Source: Deltaproteobacteria bacterium (lineage in GTDB: Bacteria; Desulfobacterota; Binatia; Bin18). From it: a DNA stretch of 12,293 bases. How positions within the stretch are numbered: position 1 is the stretch's first letter; each line of letters begins with the position of its first letter. Shown in pieces: positions 6,697 through 12,293 of the stretch. The translations under genes and the position numbers were made by a program. The notes beneath the pieces were generated by a model that did not search any database, was not told where the DNA came from, and was given only the letters and a program-made list of their open reading frames with translations. The stretch lies in contig JACQEL010000907.1 in assembly GCA_016200595.1 (NCBI GenBank), positions 1-12,293 on the forward strand. Direction: 5' to 3'.

Positions 6697-7236
6697 ATGC
6701 CACGCACACGACCGGCAAAACAGAGCGTGCTCGTGCTTGGCGGCGCGCGTTCTGGCAAGAGCGCCTACGCGCTGCAGCGGGCGCAGGAGTGGGAGGGGAG
6801 ACTCGTTTACCTGGCGACTGCCGAAGGAAAAGATGAGGAGATGAGAAAACGCATTGCCTACCATCGCACTCGGCGGCGCAGCCGGCGTTGGGAAACCATT
6901 GAGGAGCCTCTCGATGTGGTGTGGCAACTCAAGGAAATGGATGATGGCATCGGCGCGGTTGTGCTCGATTGTGTCACCCTCTGGGTCTCCAATGCTTTGC
7001 TCAATCATCAGCAAGAGGAGCTCGAGAATCAGGTCGCCGAACTAGTCGAGGAGCTGCCGCTTTTCCCCTTCCATTTTCTCGCCGTGAGCAATGAGGTTGG
7101 CCTGGGGCTGGTACCGGACACACCGCTAGGGCGGGAGTATCGTGACCTGCTCGGCTCGGTCAACCAGCGCCTGGCCCAGGTGTGTAAAGAGGTCGTGTTT
7201 ATGACTGCGGGTCTACCAATGAAGCTCAAAGGGTAG
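6697..7236 (+). CDS. cobU: Adenosylcobinamide kinase / adenosylcobinamide-phosphate guanylyltransferase
   Basis: CobU phosphorylates adenosylcobinamide and then transfers GMP from GTP, giving the AdoCbi-GDP that CobS joins to the activated base. The 179 residues match the family length. The P-loop GGARSGKS is at 15-22; His56 in RIAYHRTRR matches the region of the guanylylated His; DCVTLWVSNAL starts at 91; SNEVGLGLVP at 131-140 is a signature, followed by LGREYRDLLGSVNQRLA. The start is ATG with GGGAGG upstream. It leads the cobamide operon, with cobT 3 nt downstream. A 16-nt match to the B12-box consensus lies 106 nt upstream, but a full riboswitch was not found. Confidence 0.95.
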   Translation: MPRTRPAKQSVLVLGGARSGKSAYALQRAQEWEGRLVYLATAEGKDEEMRKRIAYHRTRRRSRRWETIEEPLDVVWQLKEMDDGIGAVVLDCVTLWVSNALLNHQQEELENQVAELVEELPLFPFHFLAVSNEVGLGLVPDTPLGREYRDLLGSVNQRLAQVCKEVVFMTAGLPMKLKG

Positions 7237-7239
7237 CGC

Positions 7240-8298
7240 GTGGGCCTGCTGGAACAGACTTTGAGCCAGATCCAGCCTCTTGATCTGGCGCTCGCCACAC
7301 CTGCGCAAGCCCGCCTGGACCAACTGACCAAGCCGCGCGGAAGTTTAGGCCGCCTGGAAGATCTCGCTGCCCGTTATGTGCTTATCACCGGCAAGGCGCG
7401 GCCACGGGTCGATAGTAAGGTTTTGTTTGTTTTCTGCGCCGACCATGGAGTCAGTGCCGCGGGCGTCAGTGCTTATCCCCGGGAGGTGACGGCGCAGATG
7501 GTCTTGAACTTCCTGCGTGGTGGCGCGGCAATTACGGTCTTGGCTCGTCAGCTCGACATCACTGTTAAAGTGGTGGATCTAGGGGTAGATGCTGACTTTG
7601 ATCCCCAGAGCCCAGGTCTAATCCAGAGCAAGATCGCGCGCGGAACTGCCAACTTAGCCGAAGGCCCAGCGATGTCGCGTGCGGCCGCTCTGCGCGCAGT
7701 GGAAGTTGGTATCGCCCTGGCTGAGGAAGTGGTTCGGCACGGTGCTCAATTACTCGGGGTGGGAGAAATGGGGATCGGCAACTCGACTGCGGCTGCGGCG
7801 TTGCTCTCGGCCTTTAGCGGTATTCCGCCTGAGGAGTTGACCGGCTCCGGTACTGGCATCGATGAAACCACGCGACACCGCAAGGCCGAGATTATCTGCC
7901 GAGCCCTGGCCTGTAACCACCCTGATCCGACTGATCCCCTCGGCGTTCTCGCCCAGTTGGGGGGATACGAGATCGCTGGTATCGTCGGTGTCTGCCTGGC
8001 TGGGGCAGCGCGGCGGGTGCCGGTGGTGATCGATGGATTTATTGCCACGGCCGGCGCCTGGGTGGCGTGTGCGCTCCGTCCTGAGGTCAAAGATTATCTC
8101 ATCTTTGCTCATCTGTCGGCTGAACAAGGACACCGTCGTGTGCTTGCCGCCCTGCAAGTCCAACCCCTTCTTGATCTGGGAATGCGGTTAGGTGAAGGGA
8201 GCGGTGCGGCTTTGGGCATGAGTCTCGTGGAGTCTGCCGTACGGCTCTTTAATGAGATGGCGACGTTCGCCGAGGCCGGAGTGACAAATCAGGACTGA
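7240..8298 (+). CDS. cobT: Nicotinate-nucleotide--dimethylbenzimidazole phosphoribosyltransferase
   Basis: CobT moves the phosphoribosyl group from nicotinate mononucleotide to the lower-ligand base, making alpha-ribazole phosphate for the nucleotide loop. Its 352 residues are full length. Seen motifs: LTKPRGSLGRLE near the N-terminus, FCADHGVSAAGVSAYPREVT, GEMGIGNSTAAAALL, and the C-terminal RLGEGSGAALGM, where Glu319 corresponds to the catalytic base. The start is GTG, 3 nt after cobU, with AAAGGG upstream, so the pair is probably translated together. The last residues (TNQD) and the stop codon already run into the heptamer array that separates cobT from cbiZ. Confidence 0.96.
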   Translation: MGLLEQTLSQIQPLDLALATPAQARLDQLTKPRGSLGRLEDLAARYVLITGKARPRVDSKVLFVFCADHGVSAAGVSAYPREVTAQMVLNFLRGGAAITVLARQLDITVKVVDLGVDADFDPQSPGLIQSKIARGTANLAEGPAMSRAAALRAVEVGIALAEEVVRHGAQLLGVGEMGIGNSTAAAALLSAFSGIPPEELTGSGTGIDETTRHRKAEIICRALACNHPDPTDPLGVLAQLGGYEIAGIVGVCLAGAARRVPVVIDGFIATAGAWVACALRPEVKDYLIFAHLSAEQGHRRVLAALQVQPLLDLGMRLGEGSGAALGMSLVESAVRLFNEMATFAEAGVTNQD

Positions 8299-8390
8299 GC
8301 GATGAGGACTGAGGTATGAGGAAGAAAGAGAAAGGAGACATCTTGGCTCAGTCCTCAGTCCTCAGTCCTCAGTCCTACTCAGTGCTTTGG
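8293..8390. repeat. Inverted heptamer arrays around the cbiZ start
   Basis: The left arm is GACTGAG, CGATGAG, GACTGAG, GTATGAG (8293-8320). The right arm is four exact tandem copies of CTCAGTC (8347-8374) plus a degenerate tail to about 8390. CTCAGTC is the reverse complement of GACTGAG, so the mRNA can fold into a 28-nt-arm imperfect hairpin with a 26-nt loop. The loop holds AAAGGAGA, a ribosome binding site for a possible TTG start at 8343. The right arm is translated as the N-terminus of CbiZ. Confidence 0.8.
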
Positions 8391-9038
8391 AACGCAACGG
8401 TGCGCGAACGCACGCTGGTTGTGATCCTTCCTGAATCTTACGCCGTGCTCAGTTGGGCGCCGTTGGCTGGCGGCCTGGTGGAAGCCCACACGATCCTCAA
8501 TCATCAGGTGCGGACGGATGAGTACCCGGCCCATGAACCGGAGGTCTTCCTTCAGGCTCTGGCGCGGAGACTTCAGCTCAAGACCCCAGTCGTAGGGCTG
8601 ATGACTGGGGTCAAAATGGAACGTCTGGTTCGTCGTATTGGTCAGCAGGATCCGTTTGTCATCGAATGTTTCGCCACTGTCGGTTTGAGTAACGCGCTGG
8701 CGGTAGGCGATCCAGCGACCTATGAAGAGAGCCCGGGCACGATCAATCTCATGCTGGTGATCAACCGCCCGCTGACGGCTGCAGCTCTCGTCGAGGCAGT
8801 CGCAATCACCACCGAAGCCAAAGTGCGCGCGCTCTACGCCGCTGGAGTAAAAAGTACGGTGTCTGAAGCGCGCGCGACCGGCACTGGCACTGATTGTGTG
8901 GCGATTGCTTGTCCTTTAGGAGAGCCAGCCTATCGCTACTGCGGGAAACATACGCAACTCGGGGCACTGTTGGGTCGAGTGGTATGTGAGGCGATGACGG
9001 AAGGACTGCAGCGGGCAGGCGCGGTTGGATCACCGTAA
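8316..9038 (+). CDS. cbiZ: Adenosylcobinamide amidohydrolase
   Basis: CbiZ cleaves the aminopropanol arm from adenosylcobinamide or pseudocobamides, giving adenosylcobyric acid, so that scavenged corrinoids can be rebuilt with the cell's own lower ligand. The family signature is clear: STVSEARATGTGTDCVAIAC at residues 180-199, followed by YCGKHTQLGALLG. The conserved domain begins near residue 28 (ATVRERTLVV). The start is uncertain: ATG 8316 gives 240 residues, and TTG 8343, with AAAGGAGA 5 nt before it, gives 231. In both cases the first 20 or so residues are encoded by heptamer repeats and look unconserved. CobD/CbiB, encoded next, performs the following step of the remodelling route. Confidence 0.93.
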   Translation: MRKKEKGDILAQSSVLSPQSYSVLWNATVRERTLVVILPESYAVLSWAPLAGGLVEAHTILNHQVRTDEYPAHEPEVFLQALARRLQLKTPVVGLMTGVKMERLVRRIGQQDPFVIECFATVGLSNALAVGDPATYEESPGTINLMLVINRPLTAAALVEAVAITTEAKVRALYAAGVKSTVSEARATGTGTDCVAIACPLGEPAYRYCGKHTQLGALLGRVVCEAMTEGLQRAGAVGSP

Positions 9039-9088
9039 CTGTTGTTCCTCCCGCGTTACAGGAGCGGGAACGTGTCGATGGTGCACCC

Positions 9089-10066
9089 ATGGAACCTGCG
9101 GCTCTCCTAGTTCTCGCCTGCGTTGTTGATACGCTGATTGGTGATCCCTCCTGGCTACCGCATCCAATTCGGCTGATTGGCAAAGCAAGCGAAAAAGGAG
9201 AGCAGTGGCTTCGCCAGGGATCGTCTTCGCCAGGACAAGATTTTTTCCGTGGGTTAAGCCTGGTTGTGGGAATCGTTATGGCGACCTACGTGTCGGCTGC
9301 CTTGCTGCTGCAGATTCTCGGCACTCTCTCGTGGTGGCTCGAACAAAGTGCCGCAGTTCTTTTGGGGTCGTTTTGCCTTGCGCGTCGCAGCCTCAAGGAG
9401 CATGCTGCTGCGGTTTTTTCCCCTCTGGCTGCAGGAGATCTGCAGAAAGCTCGAACTATGCTGGCGCGGATCGTCAGTCGTGAAACCGCAGATTTGCCTG
9501 AAGCTGAGGTTATCCGAGGGACGCTCGAATCGGTGGCTGAGAACAGCTCTGATGGTGTGATTGCGCCACTCTTGTATCTGGCGCTCGGTGGGGTGCCGCT
9601 GGCATTGGCGTATAAGGCGGTGAACACCTTGGACTCAATGCTGGGGTACCACACGGAACGTTACGAATATTTTGGCAAGGCCGCGGCGCGGCTGGATGAT
9701 CTTGTCAATCTCGTGCCTGCTCGACTGACAGCCGTGGCTCTGGCTGGTGCCGCCTGGCTGCTCAGTGGCTTCGGCTTAGAGTATGACGGCGATGCTGCCT
9801 GGCGCATTGCCTGGCGAGATGGGCGTAAGCACGCCAGCCCCAACGCCGGGTATCCTGAGGCGGCTGTAGCGGGGGCTTTAGGGGTGCGCTTAGGTGGACC
9901 CAGCCGCTATTTCGGCGCAGTCATTGAGAAACCGACGTTAGGAGAAGCGCGACACGTACTGAGCGCTGCCCATATTCCTCGCAGTCTCGTTCTCCTCGAT
10001 ACCGCGAGTGGGCTGATGCTGGTAGTGCTTGTCATTGCGGCATGCGGATTGCGGATTGCGGAATAA
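9089..10066 (+). CDS. cobD: Adenosylcobinamide-phosphate synthase CobD/CbiB
   Basis: This membrane protein joins adenosylcobyric acid to aminopropanol or its phosphate, giving adenosylcobinamide (phosphate). The 325 residues show the family marks: DTLIGDP at 14-20, ENSSDGVIAPL at 151-161, KAVNTLDSMLGY at 176-187 and SPNAGYPEAAVAGAL at 250-264. Hydrophobic segments lie near residues 1-15, 58-80, 155-175, 210-230 and 302-318. ATG 9089 is the only in-frame start and has a poor ribosome binding site; the better GGAG at 9061 is 24 nt away. The 50-nt gap after cbiZ can form a hairpin (CCCGC 9050-9054 / GCGGG 9064-9068). The last residues (CGLRIAE) are encoded by heptamer repeats, so the original C-terminus was probably different. 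Confidence 0.95.
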   Translation: MEPAALLVLACVVDTLIGDPSWLPHPIRLIGKASEKGEQWLRQGSSSPGQDFFRGLSLVVGIVMATYVSAALLLQILGTLSWWLEQSAAVLLGSFCLARRSLKEHAAAVFSPLAAGDLQKARTMLARIVSRETADLPEAEVIRGTLESVAENSSDGVIAPLLYLALGGVPLALAYKAVNTLDSMLGYHTERYEYFGKAAARLDDLVNLVPARLTAVALAGAAWLLSGFGLEYDGDAAWRIAWRDGRKHASPNAGYPEAAVAGALGVRLGGPSRYFGAVIEKPTLGEARHVLSAAHIPRSLVLLDTASGLMLVVLVIAACGLRIAE

Positions 10067-10071
10067 AGAAT
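10034..10071 (+). repeat. Tandem heptamers forming the cobD 3' end
   Basis: Seven-base units run ATTGCGG, CATGCGG, ATTGCGG, ATTGCGG, AATAAAG, AATGCCC. They encode the last residues of CobD and supply its stop codon (TAA 10064-10066). Unlike the two arrays upstream in the cluster, no inverted partner is seen within 200 nt. Confidence 0.75.
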
Positions 10072-10611
10072 GCCCGGCCGGGTCTGCGGGTTGCCGGGAG
10101 GCAGCGAGACATATCTCTCACAGTGAGAGAAAATGTCGCTTGATTTCGCAGAGTTCCTGGTCTCGTGTTGCAGGGGCGAACGTGCTCCTGAGGACAGTGC
10201 CTCGCGCCTACGTAGCTTGCGTCCGAGTTTTTATTACTGTACCGTCTGGGGATCTTCTTGCTTGTAATCCCAGGGAAAGAATACCGTACGGAGAATCCCA
10301 TACCCTCTCCCTGGTAGACAGGAGTTCAGATGCCAACTGCGATAGATCCTCGGCTCTCCCAGCCACACCGGGTCCACGGCTCATCTTTCGCGGCAGACGA
10401 CCGGAGAGTACAAAGGCTGAGCACGCTCATTTTTGCCGAATTGTTGCCACTGAGCACGCTCGGGATTGCCACGGCGTCCTCTTCCCGCCGCCCCCGGTCC
10501 TCCTCCAGTAACCCAGGATGGCCGCAACCTAGCGAAACATCCTCGCCCGGTGACTCCCCGACGCGCAACCCGCTCTCGTCCACTAAGCGGGCAAGGAAGG
10601 AGATGCTCCTC
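10072..10611. other. Gene-poor region after the cobamide operon with several small repeats
   Basis: A plus-strand frame is open from ATG 10330 (with GGAG upstream), but its first 90 residues are a Ser/Arg/Pro-rich run with no domain character, so I do not call it a gene. Sites visible: CCCGGCCGGG at 10074-10083; TCTCTCAC-A-GTGAGAGA at 10114-10130, a perfect 8-bp inverted repeat of operator type; CCAGGGA/TCCCTGG at 10270-10276 and 10308-10314; and two direct copies of CTGAGCACGCTC at 10417-10428 and 10450-10461, spaced 33 nt. No intrinsic terminator for the cob operon is evident. Confidence 0.45.
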
Positions 10612-10824
10612 ATGAAGGCTTACCGCACGGAATCGAGTTACTACTTTTCGTCTCGGCAGTTATTGCCGGCCGGCGCCCTGGTGTTTTTTTCCGACAAACA
10701 TCAACGCTACATCCATCCAACGGCTGGAACACTTCTGGACCCCCATCCCCGCCTCCAATCCCTTTCGGACGTTGAAAGCCAGGAATTGGAACAACACTGG
10801 CACGATGCCTTGTCGCGCTTATAA
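10612..10824 (+). CDS. 70-residue protein of unknown function
   Basis: ATG 10612 has AGGAAGGAG 9 nt upstream; an ATG at 10603 is too close to that site. The product begins MKAYRTESSYYFSSRQLLPA and looks like a folded cytosolic domain: an aromatic N-terminal strand, GALVFFSDKHQRYIHP, then a helix DVESQELEQHWHDAL. It is not recognised as any family. The ribosome binding site can pair with bases just after it (GGAG-ATG-CTCC), which could hide it from ribosomes. It is convergent with infA, with 95 nt between the two ends. It could be read as the end of a longer frame from 10330, which I consider less likely. Confidence 0.5.
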   Translation: MKAYRTESSYYFSSRQLLPAGALVFFSDKHQRYIHPTAGTLLDPHPRLQSLSDVESQELEQHWHDALSRL

Positions 10825-10919
10825 ACGGACTTTGCCACGCTCAAGAAAGCAGTCACCTGCCCAGGCACGAACGGATGCTCTCCAAACACAACCGATACGA
10901 GTGCGGCGCGGACGTGACG

Positions 10920-11201
10920 TTAGCGGTGACGGAAGGTAATCCGGCCGCGCTCCAGATCATAAGGAGAGAGTTGTACGGTGACGGTATCGCCCTGGATAAT
11001 TTTAATAAAGAACTTCCGCATCTTGCCGGCAACATGAGCCAAAACTAAATGTTCATTGTCGAGGCGCACGCGAAAGAATGCGTTAGGTAAGACTTCAATG
11101 ACTTTGCCTGTCATTTCGATTGCATCAGTCTTTTCCGTCTTTGGTGGTCTCGGGCCCGTCCGCCGTTGCGTACCCCCCCGCCCGCGACGTACTCCTGGCA
11201 T
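10920..11201 (-). CDS. infA: Translation initiation factor IF-1 with basic N-terminal extension
   Basis: The last 65 or so residues are a complete IF-1 OB fold: IEMTGKVIEVLPNAFFRVRL, LAHVAGKMRKFFIKIIQGD, VTVQLSPYDLERGRITFRHR. IF-1 binds the 30S A site during initiation. The usual length is about 72 residues; here ATG 11201 gives 93, because of an Arg/Gly-rich stretch (VRRGRGGTQRRTGPRPPKTE) before the domain. ATG 11201 is chosen over ATG 11213 because GGAGG lies 5 nt before it. The normal infA sits in the ribosomal-protein region (secY-map-infA-rpmJ); here the neighbours are an RRM gene and an unknown, so this is probably a second copy. A long structured leader precedes it. Confidence 0.93.
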   Translation of the reverse strand: MPGVRRGRGGTQRRTGPRPPKTEKTDAIEMTGKVIEVLPNAFFRVRLDNEHLVLAHVAGKMRKFFIKIIQGDTVTVQLSPYDLERGRITFRHR

Positions 11202-11238
11202 AACTTCCTCCATTGCTCCACGCTTTCCGGTTGACTAA

Positions 11239-11288
11239 GGGGACCGAGGATAGCCCTGCCACGAGTGCTCTACCGCTCAAGAGTCCCC
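11239..11288 (-). promoter_or_regulatory. Possible structured leader of infA
   Basis: On the minus strand GGGGAC (11288-11283) and GTCCCC (11244-11239) form a 6-bp outer stem enclosing 38 nt that contain further short pairings such as AGG-GCTA-TCCT. It lies 37-87 nt before the infA start and could be a leader fold that controls translation. The support is the pairing alone. A D-arm-like stretch inside it is not a tRNA. Confidence 0.3.
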
Positions 11289-11313
11289 CAGAGGAAAGGG
11301 AAGGCACAAGAAC

Positions 11314-11349
11314 AAAAAGCCCCACGCAGCTTTAGAGGCTACGCAGGGC
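11314..11349 (-). terminator. Intrinsic terminator downstream of the RRM gene
   Basis: On the minus strand GCCCTGCGTAGC pairs fully with GCTGCGTGGGGC (12 bp including three G-U pairs) around a 7-nt loop, followed directly by TTTTT. The G-U pairs work only in minus-strand RNA, which fixes the direction. It lies 62 nt after the RRM gene stop and 112 nt before infA, so it ends the RRM transcript. If infA is also read from upstream, it would act as an attenuator for infA. Confidence 0.8.
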
Positions 11350-11411
11350 GGCTATTAGAAAAGGCATTAACTAAAAAAGTGTAGTTGGTGTCAGCCAAAC
11401 GTTCTTACTAT

Positions 11412-11753
11412 TTACCAGCGACGGCCGCCGCGGCCACCACCGCCTGACCCGGCTCGTCCGCCGCCACCGCCGCCAAACGAAGAGCGCCCGCCACCAGACC
11501 GTTCTCCTTGGGGTCGCGCTTCATTGACCGTCAGGGCTCGTCCCTGCAGTTCATACCCATTAAAGCGTTCGATCGCCGATTGCGCGTCCTTTTGGCTTTC
11601 CATCTCGACAAAGCCGAACCCACGGGACTGTCCCGAGAACTTGTCGGTGATGATATTCACTGAGGCAACTGCCCCAACCTGGGCAAAGAGTGCTTCCAAG
11701 TCAGCAGTCGTGGCGTTAAAAGAGAGGTTGCCTACGTATAACTTCGTTGCCAT
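11412..11753 (-). CDS. RRM-type RNA-binding protein with Gly/Arg-rich tail
   Basis: The product has 113 residues. The single RNA recognition motif shows RNP2 (LYVGNL, residues 5-10), RNP1 (RGFGFVEM) and a final strand GRALTVNEA, then a tail of Gly, Ser and Arg ending GGGGRGGRRW. Such bacterial RRM proteins bind single-stranded RNA, and several are induced by cold. ATG 11753 is preceded by AGGAGGAG, a near-ideal ribosome binding site 3 nt away; an in-frame upstream ATG at 11792 would lie inside the leader hairpin and is rejected. The gene has its own leader with an intrinsic terminator 17 nt before the start codon, so its expression is probably decided by read-through. A second terminator follows the gene. 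Confidence 0.95.
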   Translation of the reverse strand: MATKLYVGNLSFNATTADLEALFAQVGAVASVNIITDKFSGQSRGFGFVEMESQKDAQSAIERFNGYELQGRALTVNEARPQGERSGGGRSSFGGGGGGRAGSGGGGRGGRRW

Positions 11754-11770
11754 TGTCTCCTCCTGAGAAC

Positions 11771-11812
11771 AAAAAAAGGCCCCTGAAACCATGAGTCCGG
11801 TTCCAGGGGCCT
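11771..11812 (-). terminator. Attenuator-type terminator in the RRM gene leader
   Basis: On the minus strand AGGCCCCTGGAACC pairs with GGTTTCAGGGGCCT (13 of 14 Watson-Crick, the remaining pair G-U) around an 8-nt loop, followed by six T. Only 17 nt separate the T-run from the ATG, and these are largely the ribosome binding site, so no promoter fits between. Transcripts must enter from upstream and read through, unless the element only insulates the gene from the ferredoxin-like gene. Confidence 0.85.
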
Positions 11813-11832
11813 GATCTCTCTCGAACCAACTC

Positions 11833-11841
11833 AGTATAACA
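11833..11841 (-). promoter_or_regulatory. Extended -10 promoter for the RRM gene
   Basis: The minus strand reads TGTTATACT, an extended -10 (TGn plus TATACT). The -35 position has only a weak TTATCC-like match, which extended -10 promoters tolerate. A start near 11826 gives a leader of about 72 nt that contains the whole terminator hairpin. Confidence 0.5.
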
Positions 11842-11921
11842 GCCGGAAGAAAACCGGATAATAGAATAACCCTAACAGATCACTATCCTCAGCACAAGTA
11901 AGGAGCCCTGGTACTCTGCTC

Positions 11922-12293
11922 TCAGCGGTCACGGGGCTCGAAATATTTACGCATCTGCGCAAAGCTCCGCTGCTGGTGATACTGGAGCTCATCGAGCGGG
12001 TAACGATGCGCACGGCCGTAAACACACTCATACCGTGCGTGGCAGAGGTTTGTACAATCGTTGGGCGAACGTAGCCGGTGTTGCACGCAGGCAGGAATAT
12101 CCCAGCCCTGCTCTGGGCCGATTGCTGTAGCAGGACAAGCCGTCATACAAGGCCGTTCACGGCAGGTAGGACAAGGATCAAAACCAGGGGCGGCCGGCAG
12201 AGCAGAAAGGTGCTGGTCGATAAGCAGCGCCGCACGCAGCGCGAGCCAAGGGCCATACTCGGGATGAATCACGACGCCAAGGATGCTCGGGCC
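11922..12293 (-). CDS. Two-cluster ferredoxin-like protein, N-terminal part outside the window
   Basis: The frame is open to the window edge, so the N-terminus is missing; 123 residues are visible. The first cysteine set CPTCRERPCMTACP (C-x2-C-x4-C-x3-C) and a second set of four (ACVQH, NDCTNLC, YEC) can ligate two [4Fe-4S] clusters. Before them, SILGVVIHPEYGPWLALRAA matches the region preceding the cysteines in a family of roughly 200-residue bacterial ferredoxin-like proteins of unknown partner, as I recall it. The role is probably electron transfer in the cytoplasm; the redox partner is unknown. It resembles the C-terminal part of QueG-like reductases only in the cluster motif. The stop is 80 nt from the putative RRM promoter. 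Confidence 0.75.
   Translation of the reverse strand, partial: GPSILGVVIHPEYGPWLALRAALLIDQHLSALPAAPGFDPCPTCRERPCMTACPATAIGPEQGWDIPACVQHRLRSPNDCTNLCHARYECVYGRAHRYPLDELQYHQQRSFAQMRKYFEPRDR

Noticed and set aside
8347..8374. CRISPR-like array
   Set aside because: Units are 7 nt with no spacers; this is a simple tandem repeat.
10330..10611. Long N-terminal part of a 164-residue frame ending at 10824
   Set aside because: Despite a fair ribosome binding site at 10321, the first 90 residues are low-complexity Ser/Arg/Pro and look like non-coding DNA; a better-placed start for the folded part is at 10612.
11262..11278. tRNA gene on the minus strand (D-arm-like GAGCGGTAGAGCACTCG)
   Set aside because: No acceptor stem, anticodon arm or T-arm sequence surrounds it.
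11754..11792. Upstream in-frame start of the RRM protein at 11792
   Set aside because: It falls within the terminator hairpin and lacks a ribosome binding site, whereas ATG 11753 has AGGAGGAG.

Overview
The window comes from a bacterium with Shine-Dalgarno-led genes, moderately high GC and much intergenic repeat DNA. Nothing in it fixes the lineage. The mix of a HicB antitoxin, DUF-type small genes, CbiZ, a glycine/arginine-tailed RRM protein and degraded secreted kelch proteins suits an uncultured Gram-negative soil or sediment lineage (Desulfobacterota- or Tectomicrobia-like), but this is a guess.

Layout. 1-403 is the 3' part of a HicB-type antitoxin gene cut by the window edge. 404-960 is gene-poor and holds a GTAGGGTGGG palindrome. 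961-3234 is a decaying secreted-protein locus: a kelch propeller joined to the start of a type I phosphodiesterase domain, broken by a frameshift and an apparent internal deletion, then the tail of another secreted protein. 3361-4088 is a tight operon of three small genes (42 aa, DUF7718-like, DUF5647-like). It ends at a perfect 26-bp palindrome that separates it from a convergent TetR/KstR2-type regulator. Divergent from the regulator is a DEAD-box RNA helicase.

6697-10066 is a cobamide salvage and nucleotide-loop operon: cobU, cobT, cbiZ, cobD/cbiB. CbiZ would convert scavenged adenosylcobinamide to adenosylcobyrate, CobD would re-attach the aminopropanol arm, CobU would phosphorylate and guanylylate it, and CobT would activate the lower-ligand base. 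cobS is not in view. Arrays with 7-nt periodicity sit at the helicase-cobU, cobT-cbiZ and cobD-end boundaries; at the first two they form inverted pairs.

10072-12293 holds a 70-aa unknown gene and a minus-strand group: infA with a basic N-terminal extension, an RRM protein, and a partial two-cluster ferredoxin-like gene. The RRM gene has a complete intrinsic terminator 17 nt before its start codon, which implies leader attenuation. A second terminator lies between the RRM gene and infA. Helicase, IF-1 and RRM protein are all RNA-handling proteins often linked to cold adaptation, although they are not one transcription unit here.
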